In this document: piece after piece, positions 12,101-24,100 of the stretch
Position numbering within the stretch: the first letter of the stretch is position 1
Layout: each line of letters begins with the position of its first letter
Assembly (NCBI GenBank): GCA_029721435.1
Contig: CM056583.1
Location: 56,356,120-56,420,119, forward strand
Length of the DNA stretch: 64,000 nt
Direction: 5' to 3'
From: Gymnothorax reevesii
Taxonomy: Eukaryota > Chordata > Actinopteri > Anguilliformes > Muraenidae
Notes under the pieces: generated by a model
The model's input: the letters and a program-made list of their open reading frames with translations, nothing else
The model's database searches: none
Told to the model about the DNA's origin: nothing
Translations under genes and position numbers: made by a program

Positions 12101-15100
12101 TACAAAATGATAATGACGAACTGATTGTCAATTGGCTAGAGTTAGAAAATGGATGTGACATTCTACAAATGGCAACAATCAGAATAAATAAAAAAAAATA
12201 CAAAATTTTTGCTGACTTCCATCTCTTTTGGATGTTTTGCATTCATTTGGTTTATCACACGTCACCCTGTGGCGAGTTGCGCCCAACAACACCCTTTATC
12301 CATGACTACAATCAGAATATAGAGACAAGATTGTTGCCCCATTTGCTTAATGAGCCGCACACTAGTAACGCAAATCTGAGCCGTTTCATGAGCTACGCGA
12401 CTTCAGAATTTATTAAGACTTGTTGACATCTTCATTTATATGTAGAAGAAAACAACACAACTTTGTGATGCAATGTACAACAATGCTATCTAAAATAAAT
12501 CTGTCAATCTACCAATCAGTTCAAGCAACTGTTGCTATTCAGGCAGAGTAAACTACAATAGAATCAGGCAATTAAGCATTGAAAGGTGATGTACCCAAAG
12601 GCCTTTGTTGTCGCCGACAGATTGCTACTGGACCCTCAGGACTTGTCCATTCCAGAGGTAAATTGCACTGACTTGACACAAATATACAATTCTCAATGAA
12701 AAAAAAAAAAAAACATGCTCCCAAAAAAATGGACAAAACACAAAGGCGTCTTCGAGACTCAAGTGTAATTGCATTGTTCATAGTTAAAAGGGGTATGATA
12801 CAGGCTATATTTTGCCCATTTCCCAATCATTTCAGGCTCACTAAGCCAGGAATGGGCTTCTTTTTTTGGCTCCAGTCTCTTAAAGGCTCCCTACCTTAAA
12901 GCCCTCTCTGTTGTGATTGGCTAACTGCCCAGTTCAAGCGGTGCTCATTAAAATAAAGGGAACACAAATGAGGGTTGGGATAGTACTCCTGAGAACGAGA
13001 GCTTAAAATGATTTTTAATTACCAACTCTTCACTTTGTCTTAACAGAACATAACAAAACATAACGTTAATGGCGAGAACAGGCCGTTCAGCCCAACCACG
13101 CTCGCCAGTTTCTTTATATTATTGTGAATATATCCCTTCAGATACTCAATGGTATCTAGCTTTAAGTCAAGCCTACTCTTGAAAACCCCCAAGGTCTCTG
13201 CCTCAATAATATGGTCAGGCAAGCTATTCCACACTGAAATGACTCCTTAGGTGAAGAAATATTACCGAATATCAGTGCCAAATTTACCTTTGGTCAACTT
13301 CCATTTGTGACCCCGAGTTCTACTCACAACACTTGGTTGAAGGAATCCTACATAATTCACTTTGTTGATCCCTTTAACATATTTAAAGACCATAATCAAA
13401 TCACCCCTGAGTCTCCTTTTCCTAAGACTACAGAGATTACGGATCTTCAGCCTCTTCTCATAGCTTTCATCTTTTATACCTAGAATTAGCTTAGTGGCTC
13501 TTCTCTGAACTTTCTCTAGAGCCTCTATATCTTTCTTAAAGTTTGGTCCCCAGAACTGTACACAATACTCCAGATGTGGTCTGATGAATGTGTTGTACAA
13601 AAGAAGCATCACATCCTTAGATTTGTAATCAATACTTTTGGCAATGCATGCCAGCATCCGACTGGCTTTAACTGCTACGGCATAATGGCTAGAACCTGTG
13701 AGGGTTTAGTCAACAATCGCTCCCAGATCTTTCTTGTGTGGAGCACATTCCATTTTTAAACCTCCCATGAAGTAATCCCGTTGAATGTTTTTATTAACTA
13801 AATGTACAACTTCACATTTTGCTACATTAAATTTCAATAGCCACATTTCTGCCCAATTCTGGATTCTATCCAAATCATCCTGAATCACTTTAGCGGACCT
13901 TAAACTATTTACCAAACCCCCCAATTTAGTATCATCTGCAAATTTAACTAATCTGCTCTCAATATTCCTATCAAGGTCATTAATGTAGATGAGGAACAGC
14001 AGGGGTCCCAACACCGATCCCTGGGGGACGCCACTCCCTCAGATGAGATACCACTGACCACCACTCTTTGTGTTCTGTCCTATAACCAGTTTTGAATCCA
14101 CTCAAGAAAATCAGCAAAATCAGCCATTGGGTGAATGTTAAGGAAATGTTTCACATTATGTCGTGACCAAGCTGGAGAAGACAAGGCTGAACTAAAAATT
14201 AGGGATTTAGGGCAGTTCAGGAGCTGCGTTTTTTGTCAGAGATAATAACAAAAAGTTGTCGAAATTGTCAATGGCATCCCATTATTTTTTGTGGCAGATC
14301 GCGCTACTTGCTACCTGCCCCTGTCCCCACTGAGTACGAGTAGCACATCCGCGATCAATACACAATACCCAAATGCGCGCCAAATTAAGAGATGCCTTCA
14401 TCCCGGAGGGTTCTTCGCACTGTACGGGGGAGGTGGAGGGGAAATGGGCCTTAGCCACCAGCAATGTATAGCGCCTACCTGAGTGACACACTGGAGCCGT
14501 TTTACACTGCAGTGCTCACCTCACATCAGCACTAGGGAAGGTAATCAAAATGTTGCTGCTGATAAAATTAGGGTGTGATTGGTTGGCAAACAGAATGAAA
14601 GAGTCAGGTTTTCGAACTTAGCCAAGACTGTGGGAAGCTAGGGTTGAAACGATTCCTTGAATAAATAGAGTAACTCAATTAATAAAATGCACTGAGGCAA
14701 ATTATACGTTTCGAGGCTTCGTGTAAATCCGGAACACAACACTCTTTCAGACGGACACATATTTCTGTGGCACAGGACCTTTGTTTCGGCTGTACCAAAT
14801 TGATGCGCATAAAATTGCATGACCGAATCAGTTAAAGAATGCATATTTTCGTATCATTGTTAAAAAAGAAGTTGTCTCACACGGAGGCACATGCGCCAAT
14901 GTTCGAATATAGGCGCACCCTCATTATTCATTAAAAGCGCACAAAAATATTAAAAATAGCTTTGTACATTTTTCAGTTGTACATTCTTTTCAAAGTACTA
15001 GAGTCAGATAGAGACCCGTAGCTGTTTGGCAAATAAAAAAAAATGTAAATCTTGAGTGGATGTATCCCCGTCAACTTCATACAGCTAAATATCATGTGAT

Positions 15101-18100
15101 CCCCATGTGCGCAACATTTTGAAGTTTGGTCGGCTGACCACAGCATTGGTGCGTAAAACGGAATAAGCTAGCCTCAAAAGCAACTTGTCAATGCTGCAGC
15201 GCTTAAAGGGGACCTATTATGCTGATCCTTCCTTTCATACATATAAGTAATGTTGTAACGTTGGATGTCCATACTCAACCTCTGAAAAGTTTCGAAACAT
15301 AGGATACAGGGGTTTGCCATAGTCCAAGAATGTAATTTCGTGAATGTGACTGCCTCTCTGAACAGCTCGTCCCGGGATCGTCACGAGATCCGAGCAAAAC
15401 CTGACGTCAGGTTGCGCCGTCCAATTAATACAGACCTAGCCAGAACCAATCATGGCGCTGGACCAGCACCGGAAACTATCCTAGCAGGCACAAACAACTG
15501 CAAATCATACTATGCCTTAGTAGCCTTGACGCTTTTGGAAATAGAAAAGAAGAACCGCAGATCATTTGAGGTGCAGTTTTGTCAGTATCTGTCCCAAAGC
15601 TGCTTGTCCGTTTACCTTGGGGCACAAAGAAAAGCACCTATTTCTCTTCCAAAAGTGGATGCCACCAGAAATCAGTGGGTGGCTTTTTTGTTCACTAGCA
15701 GCACACAGCCACGGCCAAAGGGAACGTTAGCTGTTTGTGCTCAGCATTTCACCAAAGGCAGCTTTGTCAATAAAGGATTATTCAACACAGGATAAGCATC
15801 TCAGGTGCTTCTCAAACCTGAAGCGGTTGTATCGATAAAGCGCTCAGAGCCACAAGCTATAGCGATATAACAGCAAATAATGAAAGTGAAGCTAATGTGT
15901 TATGGGTGGCTAGCAGGACCGCTAACGATAGTTAGCACTAACAACTGGCCTCAAACGCAGGCTTTGTAAAATATCTGAAAATAAATCCTGTATTGGTTGC
16001 GACTGTCCGTGACTCACGGACGCGGAAACTGTGAGTTGCTTTTATGAGCCTACTTAAGGTGAAGGCCTGTTTATTGTGGCTGTAGCACTGCAGCTAACAT
16101 AGCAAAGTTACTGTTGCTAATGTTTGTGTCCTAAATATGAAGAGTAATATCAAGGGAAATTCAACAGAAGGTGTGTGAACATAAACGTCATTTGAATCTA
16201 ACTTTTGATACTTGTTTGTAATTTAAAGGCTTGGTACAACTGTCCATAGTAACAGACGTTGCGGTCTGTAAAACTTGTATTGCAAGGGTTTGTCTCTGTG
16301 GTTGTTATCACCGCTCGGTTACCAGCTACTGCATGTTAGGTTGCGTGCCGCCGTGCTAATTAAAAATGCTCCTGGTTAACTTATATGCAGTAATTCTGAT
16401 TGGTATGCTTGTGTTATTTTGGAAAGCATCAATGTGGCAGTTTCATCATAGCGTTACCTGATTGCAGCCACTACAGGTGCTGGTCAAGAAATTAGAATAA
16501 TTTGAAATAGTGCAATCGCTTAATTTTTTAATGCACTTTTTGTGCAGAAAGCAAATCAGGTGTTCACCGCGCCTGTCCTACTTGTTAGAGTAATCACAGA
16601 ACTCGCTACCAGTAAAAAATTTGCTCAGCTGAGCTTTCCAAAAGGCCCATTTAGGCCATTTAACAGTGACACTGTTGATTTATTGGAATAGAATAATGGA
16701 GAAACTGTTTCATTGAATTAGAATTTTTTATTTTATTATAATTTGAATCATCACTTTCTCAGTATTTTGTGGCTGCCCCCTTGGCTTGAATGACTGCCTG
16801 AAGTCTCCACGGCATTGATTTGACCAGTTTCCGCACTCACAGCTTCCCAGGCAGTGGTGATGTTCTGCTTCAGTTGGTCCAACGTAGTCGGCTTTCTGTC
16901 ACAAATTTTCCGCTTGACGATGGCCCAAAGGTTTTCAATGACATTGAGGTCAGGCGAGTTGGCCGGCCATGCCAAAACATCAAGCTGTTTTTTGGCGAAC
17001 CAATCTTTGGTCGACTTTGCCACATGAGCCAATGCAAAATCCTGTTGAAATATGAGGTCTTCTTCGCCCAACTGATCCTCAACAGTCGGAATCAGGAACG
17101 TTTCCAGAACATCTTGGTATACGGCTGCATTAACAGTCTTCTTGAGGAAGCAGAATTTCCCTACACCCCGAGCGGACATGCATCCACAGACCATCGCGCT
17201 CTGGGGAAACTTGACAGATCTTTTTGCGCACTCGTGGTTGTAGGTTTCACCACCATGACACCAAACATGAGGACTTTGGTCACCGAGGAAGATGCAAAAG
17301 CGTGATTCGTCACTGAAGACCACTTTCAGCCAGTCTTCAGCAGTCCACTCGCCGTGTTCTTTGGCCCACTTCAGCCGTTTCTCCATTTGTTTCTTGTTCA
17401 GCATTGGTTTTACTGCTGGAACGCGAGATTTGAAGCAGAGTTCGCGCAGATGACGGCAAGTGGTTGATCTTGAGACGTTAGCGCCGGTCAGCTCGTTCCA
17501 CAAGTCGCTGAGCTCAGAAGTTGGACTTGAACCAGTTGCTGACTGCGATCATTCTTAACTGCTTGTCGTCGCGAGCAGAAGTTTTTCGGACGCTGGAACA
17601 GTTGGTGCACTTGCTGCAGTCTTTCTTGAGAGCTTTGCAGACGGAAGACTGGCTGATGCCGAGCTGCTCAGCAATTTAAGTTTGGGTCAAGCCTTGTTGG
17701 CGAAGGGCTTGACTTTGAGCCACTATTCCGGTTGAGAGGTCACACTGCTTACCCATGATTGATTTTACAACTTAGAAATTCTACTCAACCCTGACTTCAT
17801 ACTGCACAGTGAACACTCTTCACAGAAAACAAAAATTCGAGCACTTATTCTATTTCAATGAAATGACTTATGAATTATTCTAATTCAATGAAACAACAGT
17901 GTCACAGTTAAATGGCCTAAATGGGCCTTTTGAAAAGCTCAGCTGAGCAAATTTTTTAGAGGTAGCGAGTTCTGTGATTACTCTAACAAGTAGGACAGGC
18001 GCGGTGAACACCTGATTTGCTTTCTGCACAAAAAAAGCAATAAAAAATTTAAAGATTGCACTATTTCAAATTATTCTAATTCATTGACCAGCACCTGTAC

Positions 18101-21100
18101 TGTTGAGGCTAACTGGAGAGGTGTTATGTGTCTGCAAAGAAGTGCTTAAAAAGGCTGCAGTTAGACCAGACATAGGTTTTGCAGAGCTTGAGATACGCTT
18201 TTGGGTTTGTTTACGGCTGCTTGCGATCGCTTCACTTATCCATGCCCGGAATCAGCCGGATACTTCACCAATATCTGGGCTAGCTCTCTGATGCTACCAT
18301 GAAAGTGATCGCGAAACGAATAAGCTCTAACAAGTCTGGTATAACAAACGATTTCTCTGGCGTAATTTCATCCCCCTTTAGAAATGGTTCTGGCTAATAA
18401 AAGGCTGAAAAAGGCAGAGATTGAATAGGAAATTCTATCCTGTAAAAGTCATTCGCAAGCTCCACATATGCAACTGTCCATGCTAGAAGGAACTTACTGT
18501 CTGTAAAGCCTGTATTATGTTCATTACATAACCACAGCTCTCCCTAGCTGTCGCATTATCCATACAGCTGCTTTTACACCAAACGCAAAACGAATTTTTC
18601 GCGCAACAGATTACATTCAAAGTAAATGCAAAGACGCGAATACACACGTTATGGGCATGATAAGCCGCTTTCACACTGGACACAGAATGAATTTTTCACG
18701 CAACAGATTAGATTCAAAGTCAATGCAAAGACAATGCGTTAACTTTGAATATAATCAGTCGCGCGAAAAATTTGTTCCGCGTTCGGTTTGAAAGCGGCTT
18801 ATTGTGCCCATTTTCCGCGAGCAAACGCTGGTCGTTCCAACGCAATCGTGATTAGTAAACCATTACCACGGGCGATATCCAAAAAGGCCGAAAAGGAGCT
18901 AAATAAGGACCCTTTTTTGGACTTTGAATGATCAGGAGTACTCGAGGGGAGTCAAAGATCAAAATATGAACTTGGAAATGTAGTATAACAGGTCCCCTTT
19001 AAGCCGAAAACATTCAGTCTGTGCACACCGTTCACAGTGTGGAACAGACACAAGGTAACAAATGTTAGCAGTTAAATTTCACATGAATTAATTTGTTTGG
19101 CCCCATATAAATGCCCCATGTCAAATTTTTGAGTTTTTATTAACATTAGGGCTATGCAATATCTGAAGCAAATCAAAATTCATTTTTGTTAATGACCAAT
19201 CTTCAGATCACAGTCCATTACATCTTGATATTGGCATCTGCAAAGGAGTGACAATTCTTTGAACACGTTGGTCAGTTTGTCTATCGTGGCCAGTGGAATG
19301 TTATTCCATTCTTCCCAAAGGAGGCCACACGGAGCTGGTGCACATTATCCGGAACTGGAACACGGTCGCAGACATATCGCTCCAGAACATCCCAAAGATG
19401 CTCTATGGGCGACTTGTCCAGCAAATACGCAGGCCAGTCCAGACCTGGAATGTGCTCTGCTTCAAGGAACTGCATGCAGACCGCTCTGGTGGACATCCCT
19501 GCATCCAGCATGCCAATGGCATGTTTCCACATGACCGGAGACATCTGAGGCATAATGACTTTTGACTAAATTTGACATTTTGGGGTGGCCTTTTATTGTC
19601 CAACGTATAAGGAGTGTCTGGGTACTGCTCATTCTGTCTGATCACCATCTGGAAATGCCACACCCATGTACTAAGTTACATCACTGAGCAAATGCTCACT
19701 GACAGAGAGCTGGATTAAAAAATGGTACACAAATCAAGAGAAATATCCCTCTCTTGCAAGTAAAAGTCAGCATATGCTCACTTAAGAGTTGTTAACTCCA
19801 TGTGGCATCAATACTTGACATGGGGCGTTTATATATTTTTTCAGTGTAGTTAAGGCAATGTTTAAAGACTGGCCAAAGATGTTAATCAGTTTGGTGGTAA
19901 TGTGTCCTTACATAAGTGAAGTTTTGTTCAGGAAATTAATAAGCGATAGAAAATAAAACTCTGCAGTCAATTTGTTCATTCGTGTTGTAATTAGGTTGGT
20001 CGCACACACTCTTGTTTCTTTCAGCCCTTTACTTCTGCTAACTTTAAGCATGTCAGGCGCTGCAGGTCATCATCAAAGGGAAAAAAGTGTGATGGAATAC
20101 TCGTTTTGACTGAAGTGGGATGTATAATACACTGCTCATAAAAAATAAAGGGAACACTTAAACAACACAATGTAACTCCAAGTCTATCACACTTCTGTGA
20201 AATTAAACTGTCCACTCCGGAAGCAACACTGATTGACAATCAATTTCACATGCTGTTGTGCAAATGGAATAGACAACAGGTGGAAATTATAGGCAATTAG
20301 CAAGACACCCCCAGTAGAGGAGTGGTTCTGCAGGTTGTGACCACAGACCACTTCTCAGTTCCTATGCTTTCTGGCTGATGTTTTGGTCACTTTTGAATGC
20401 TGGCAGTGCTTTCACTCTAGTGGTAGCATGAGACGGACTCTACAACCCACACAAGTGGCTCAGGTAGCGCAGCTTATCAAGGATGGCACATCAATGTGAG
20501 CTGTGGTAAGAAGGTTTGCTGTGTCTGTCAGTGTAGTGTCCAGCCCATGGGTTAATAAATTTGATTTTCATTGATAATTTTTGTGTGATTTTGTTGTCAG
20601 CACATTCAACTATGTAAAGAACAAAGTATTTAATAAGTATATTTCATTCATTTAGATCTAGGATGTGTTATTTTAGTGTTCCTTTTATTTTGTTAAGTGT
20701 ATAAAATCGGAATGAAAAAATTACTTCGAACATTGTAGAAATATATTAGGTAGCTAGCATGATAGTTGACAACCATAGGAATCCTGCTAGAGATGGGCGT
20801 GGTTTCCACGTTGCAACTGTACTAGCTCAGTGGCGCACTGTCGGTTACCGGAATAAACACAGGACTCATTTTGGAGCAACAAAATTAATTTTTGCGAGAA
20901 AAAAAAAAATTCTATTCTGCACCTTTAAGTAAGCCCAATTAATATATTTTTTTATTCTTCATTTAGAAAAAATCTTGTATTGAGCACCTTTAACCGGCAT
21001 AATTAAAAAGTATATATAATAATATGCACACAAAATGTATTTTCCATTTCAGCTTCATTGACAGCCTACAATTAGGGGATATAAATATTCAAACAAATAT

Positions 21101-24100
21101 CCAACTCGAAAAATTGAAAACCGAATACCTTGAATGAATGTTTCTTTGCCATCTAATTTATCTTATATTTATGCTGGATTTTGAGGGATGAGTCATTGCA
21201 AACTTACATTTTTACAAGCACAAAAAATAATACATAGATACCCAGCTTGAAAAGACACATTCAACACCATTGTCTGCCAAGAGTTTCTTGAGTAGTGCTG
21301 CAAAGAAGAAAAAGATAGTACCTTGTCAACACTTTCCGCTTCTTTGAACAACACGAATCCAAAACCTCTGGACCGTCCAGTCATAGGATCCAGTTTCAGT
21401 GTGCAATCAACTACCTCTCCAAACTTGGAGAAATAATCTTTCAAGTCCTTCTTTGTAGTATCCCAGCTCAGCCCTCCGACAAACATTTTCCTGTAGAAAA
21501 TGAATGAACATGTTATTAGAGTAGAGGATACAAATGAAACGGTGAATTCAATATAGGCCCTACTCCATGGTGAAAATGTGTGGAGTTGGGCCTTTCTTTA
21601 ATTTGCCAATTCAAATGTACTCAAGTGCAATGTTAGGCTGTGATCAGATACAATACTGGTTTGAGAGTGCTTTAGTAACTTTCATTTAATGGTTTTAAAT
21701 GGTTTGGACATCCAAATATGATCAACCCTTTGAAAACCATTACATAAAGACAGCAAGAAACAATTTAGTACCTATCTGATCACTGCTTTATGTCATAATC
21801 AGTGGTGGCTGCTGTGCTAAATATAGAGGAGGCACAAAAAATCCCTTTCAACTGCAGACACATGTCTTTCTTAGCCCATTTTGAATCAATTCTTTCATTC
21901 AAAGGTTTTCCAATGATGAGAATCTGCAGGTAAAAAAAAAAAAAAACTTCTGAATGCAACTTAAGAGCAATTCAAAACTAAATACAATTGAGAAAAGCAG
22001 CTATTTTATTCAAGTACACTTCATGAAAAAAGATAAACATTCTGGCTGTTAACATTTTGAATACCTTACAATGCAGGCTATCCAACTTATACATGTTTAA
22101 AATAAAACAATTTCTTAGATTTAATCCGTAGCCTATTTTGAACAATGTTGAGTATATAGTAGGGATGTACAGTAATGGATTTTTTTTTTTTTTTGCCAAT
22201 TCCCGATATCCTGATATTTCCCCAACTCTTTTTGCCAATTGCTGATACCATTATGCACATATATATTTCAGCATAATTGCAGGGAAGAAAGAGGTCCCTT
22301 CTGCAGTGGAATTAACATGTCACCATGCTGACCCTAAATACAAAAGCCCGCTGGCAGCCGCAGGCATAAAATACAATGTTCTTCAAAATGTACACATTTA
22401 CTGGGCAAAATATGAAAATTACTTCAAACTAGGCTATGTGAAATATGCCAAATTTATTTGAATATTTTCTAGGCAGTGCAATTTAGTCAGGATATATTTT
22501 TATTGTAAGATTAATAGCCAGTTTAACTTTCTCATAACCAAACCCCCGGTTATTTTGTTACAATTTTTGGAGTGAGTGAGTGGATGATGAGGAAATTTTA
22601 AAACTGCTGATGACAATGATGAGGAATCTGACACATTTGATGGAGGACTTGTTTTAATCCATGCCATACCTCTAGAACAAACATGGCGCGGCAGAACGAA
22701 TAGTTAGTGACATGCAAAAGGCACAATAACAATGATTTAAGATGAATTATCATTGGACTTCTGTATTTCATTCTCTTAAGTGAATGTTTGTCACACAATA
22801 TATACATGATTTATGCATTGTATAGCATCATACATAGATGTATACGAAAAGGGCCGCCCAGCTGGATATCTTCGTCAACAGTATCTGCTAGATGGGTTCA
22901 GCCCTCTATCATGGACCAATAGCCTCCTACACTGAAAGTGATTGAGAAGCCCGATATACATCTTTATCGTAATCAATAAATCCTAATCTTGCCCAGGGCA
23001 ACAAAATGGCCCTGCCCTATAAGCAACCAATTAGATAAAAAGAGCCAACAAACGAATGAGGTTCATTGGCCCCCTAAATAACTTAATTGGGAAATAAGTG
23101 AACTTAATCGTTGTCCATATGATTCAACGCGATGCCGGTGGGCCTCAGTTGCAGTGTCACAGAATTCTTCATCATTTTCCAGATGGTTCGGATTGGTGGC
23201 CAAGTCTACACAGCAGCTAGGAGCATACTGATTGACCTAATTCTTTCATTTCATCAGTCAAAGGCAATTCACATCTTTTCATGCGGTTACATGCATAATG
23301 AAACTTACTTCCTGAAATGTAGTCCAAAACGTACCATATGTCTACATTTGCTGAATTTTTCATGCCATGCACAGCTATTCATGTCAGAATTTCACTTTTA
23401 TAAGCTCCCAGTTTATTAAAATTAACGGTACGTTCCTGAGATTGCCATGGCGGTTGGAGGGAAAACCAGCATGGGAAGGGGTCTTCCGGGACCGCATCTG
23501 AGAATCGGAGGTAGCCAGGTAATTTAGCCATCAAGCACTAGGCAAAATATCATAATGAAAAATAAAAAAAAAATCACGAATGTGGATGCTTTTGGAATTA
23601 TGGTTCAGAGCAGGAATTTTTGGACGGCTATCTGATTTTTTTGCCCGTTCCGTATAGTGTATATTCCTATCCACGAACTTCATGAATGCGAATAGGGTTG
23701 TACCCAGAAATGTATAAAAATGAACCCCCGCCTGTGATAGCTGCGAGTGCGTGTTTCCAAGTAGTGCAGGTGGAGCAGACTGTGGACAAGGACCGTGGCC
23801 GAACAGCAAAACTGGCCGGGAGCATATGACCTCAGCAGCAGAAATATCTGTCAAGTCCAGATGCAATAGCGTTAAGCTGACCTCTCGACTGAAATCTGTT
23901 AAACCCTTCAACCGTGTTATGTTTAATTGCTAAATTACTCCATTACTATTAATCGCCGTTTCCAACTAGACTAGCCAGTCAGCCAGCTGCACAGGTTAAC
24001 TAATGTAGCTAGAACTTGCACAGCACATGAACGGACACTTCAGCATTGACGTACTTCATCAACAGACCTACACAACAGTATGCAGCTCCCGATCTGCCTT

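Larger units (their letters stand above)
15207..18998 (+). mobile_element. TTAA-flanked THAP-domain DNA transposon (Kolobok-like), interrupted by a Tc1
   Basis: The left end is AGGGGACCTATTATGCTGAT after TTAA (15203-15206). The right end, inverted, is AGGGGACCTGTTATACTACA and is followed by TTAA (18999-19002). An open frame at 15340-15795 ends with a stretch like a THAP zinc finger: W-V-A-F-L-F, then [13 protein letters not shown] (the C-x2-H-F pair). The first zinc pair is not clear. TTAA duplication plus a THAP domain is the combination known for Kolobok transposons; piggyBac also uses TTAA but lacks THAP. A 1.6-kb Tc1 element is inserted inside. A second copy is at 48,791-49,833. Confidence 0.65.

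Noticed and set aside
12940..12970. Another copy of the CACTG...AAATAAAGGGAACAC MITE
   Set aside because: Only about 20 bases match one end and no partner end or TA duplication is present.
15340..15795. Domesticated THAP host gene
   Set aside because: It sits between the TTAA-flanked ends of a repeated element, its first zinc-binding pair is unclear and the downstream frame is interrupted by a Tc1.
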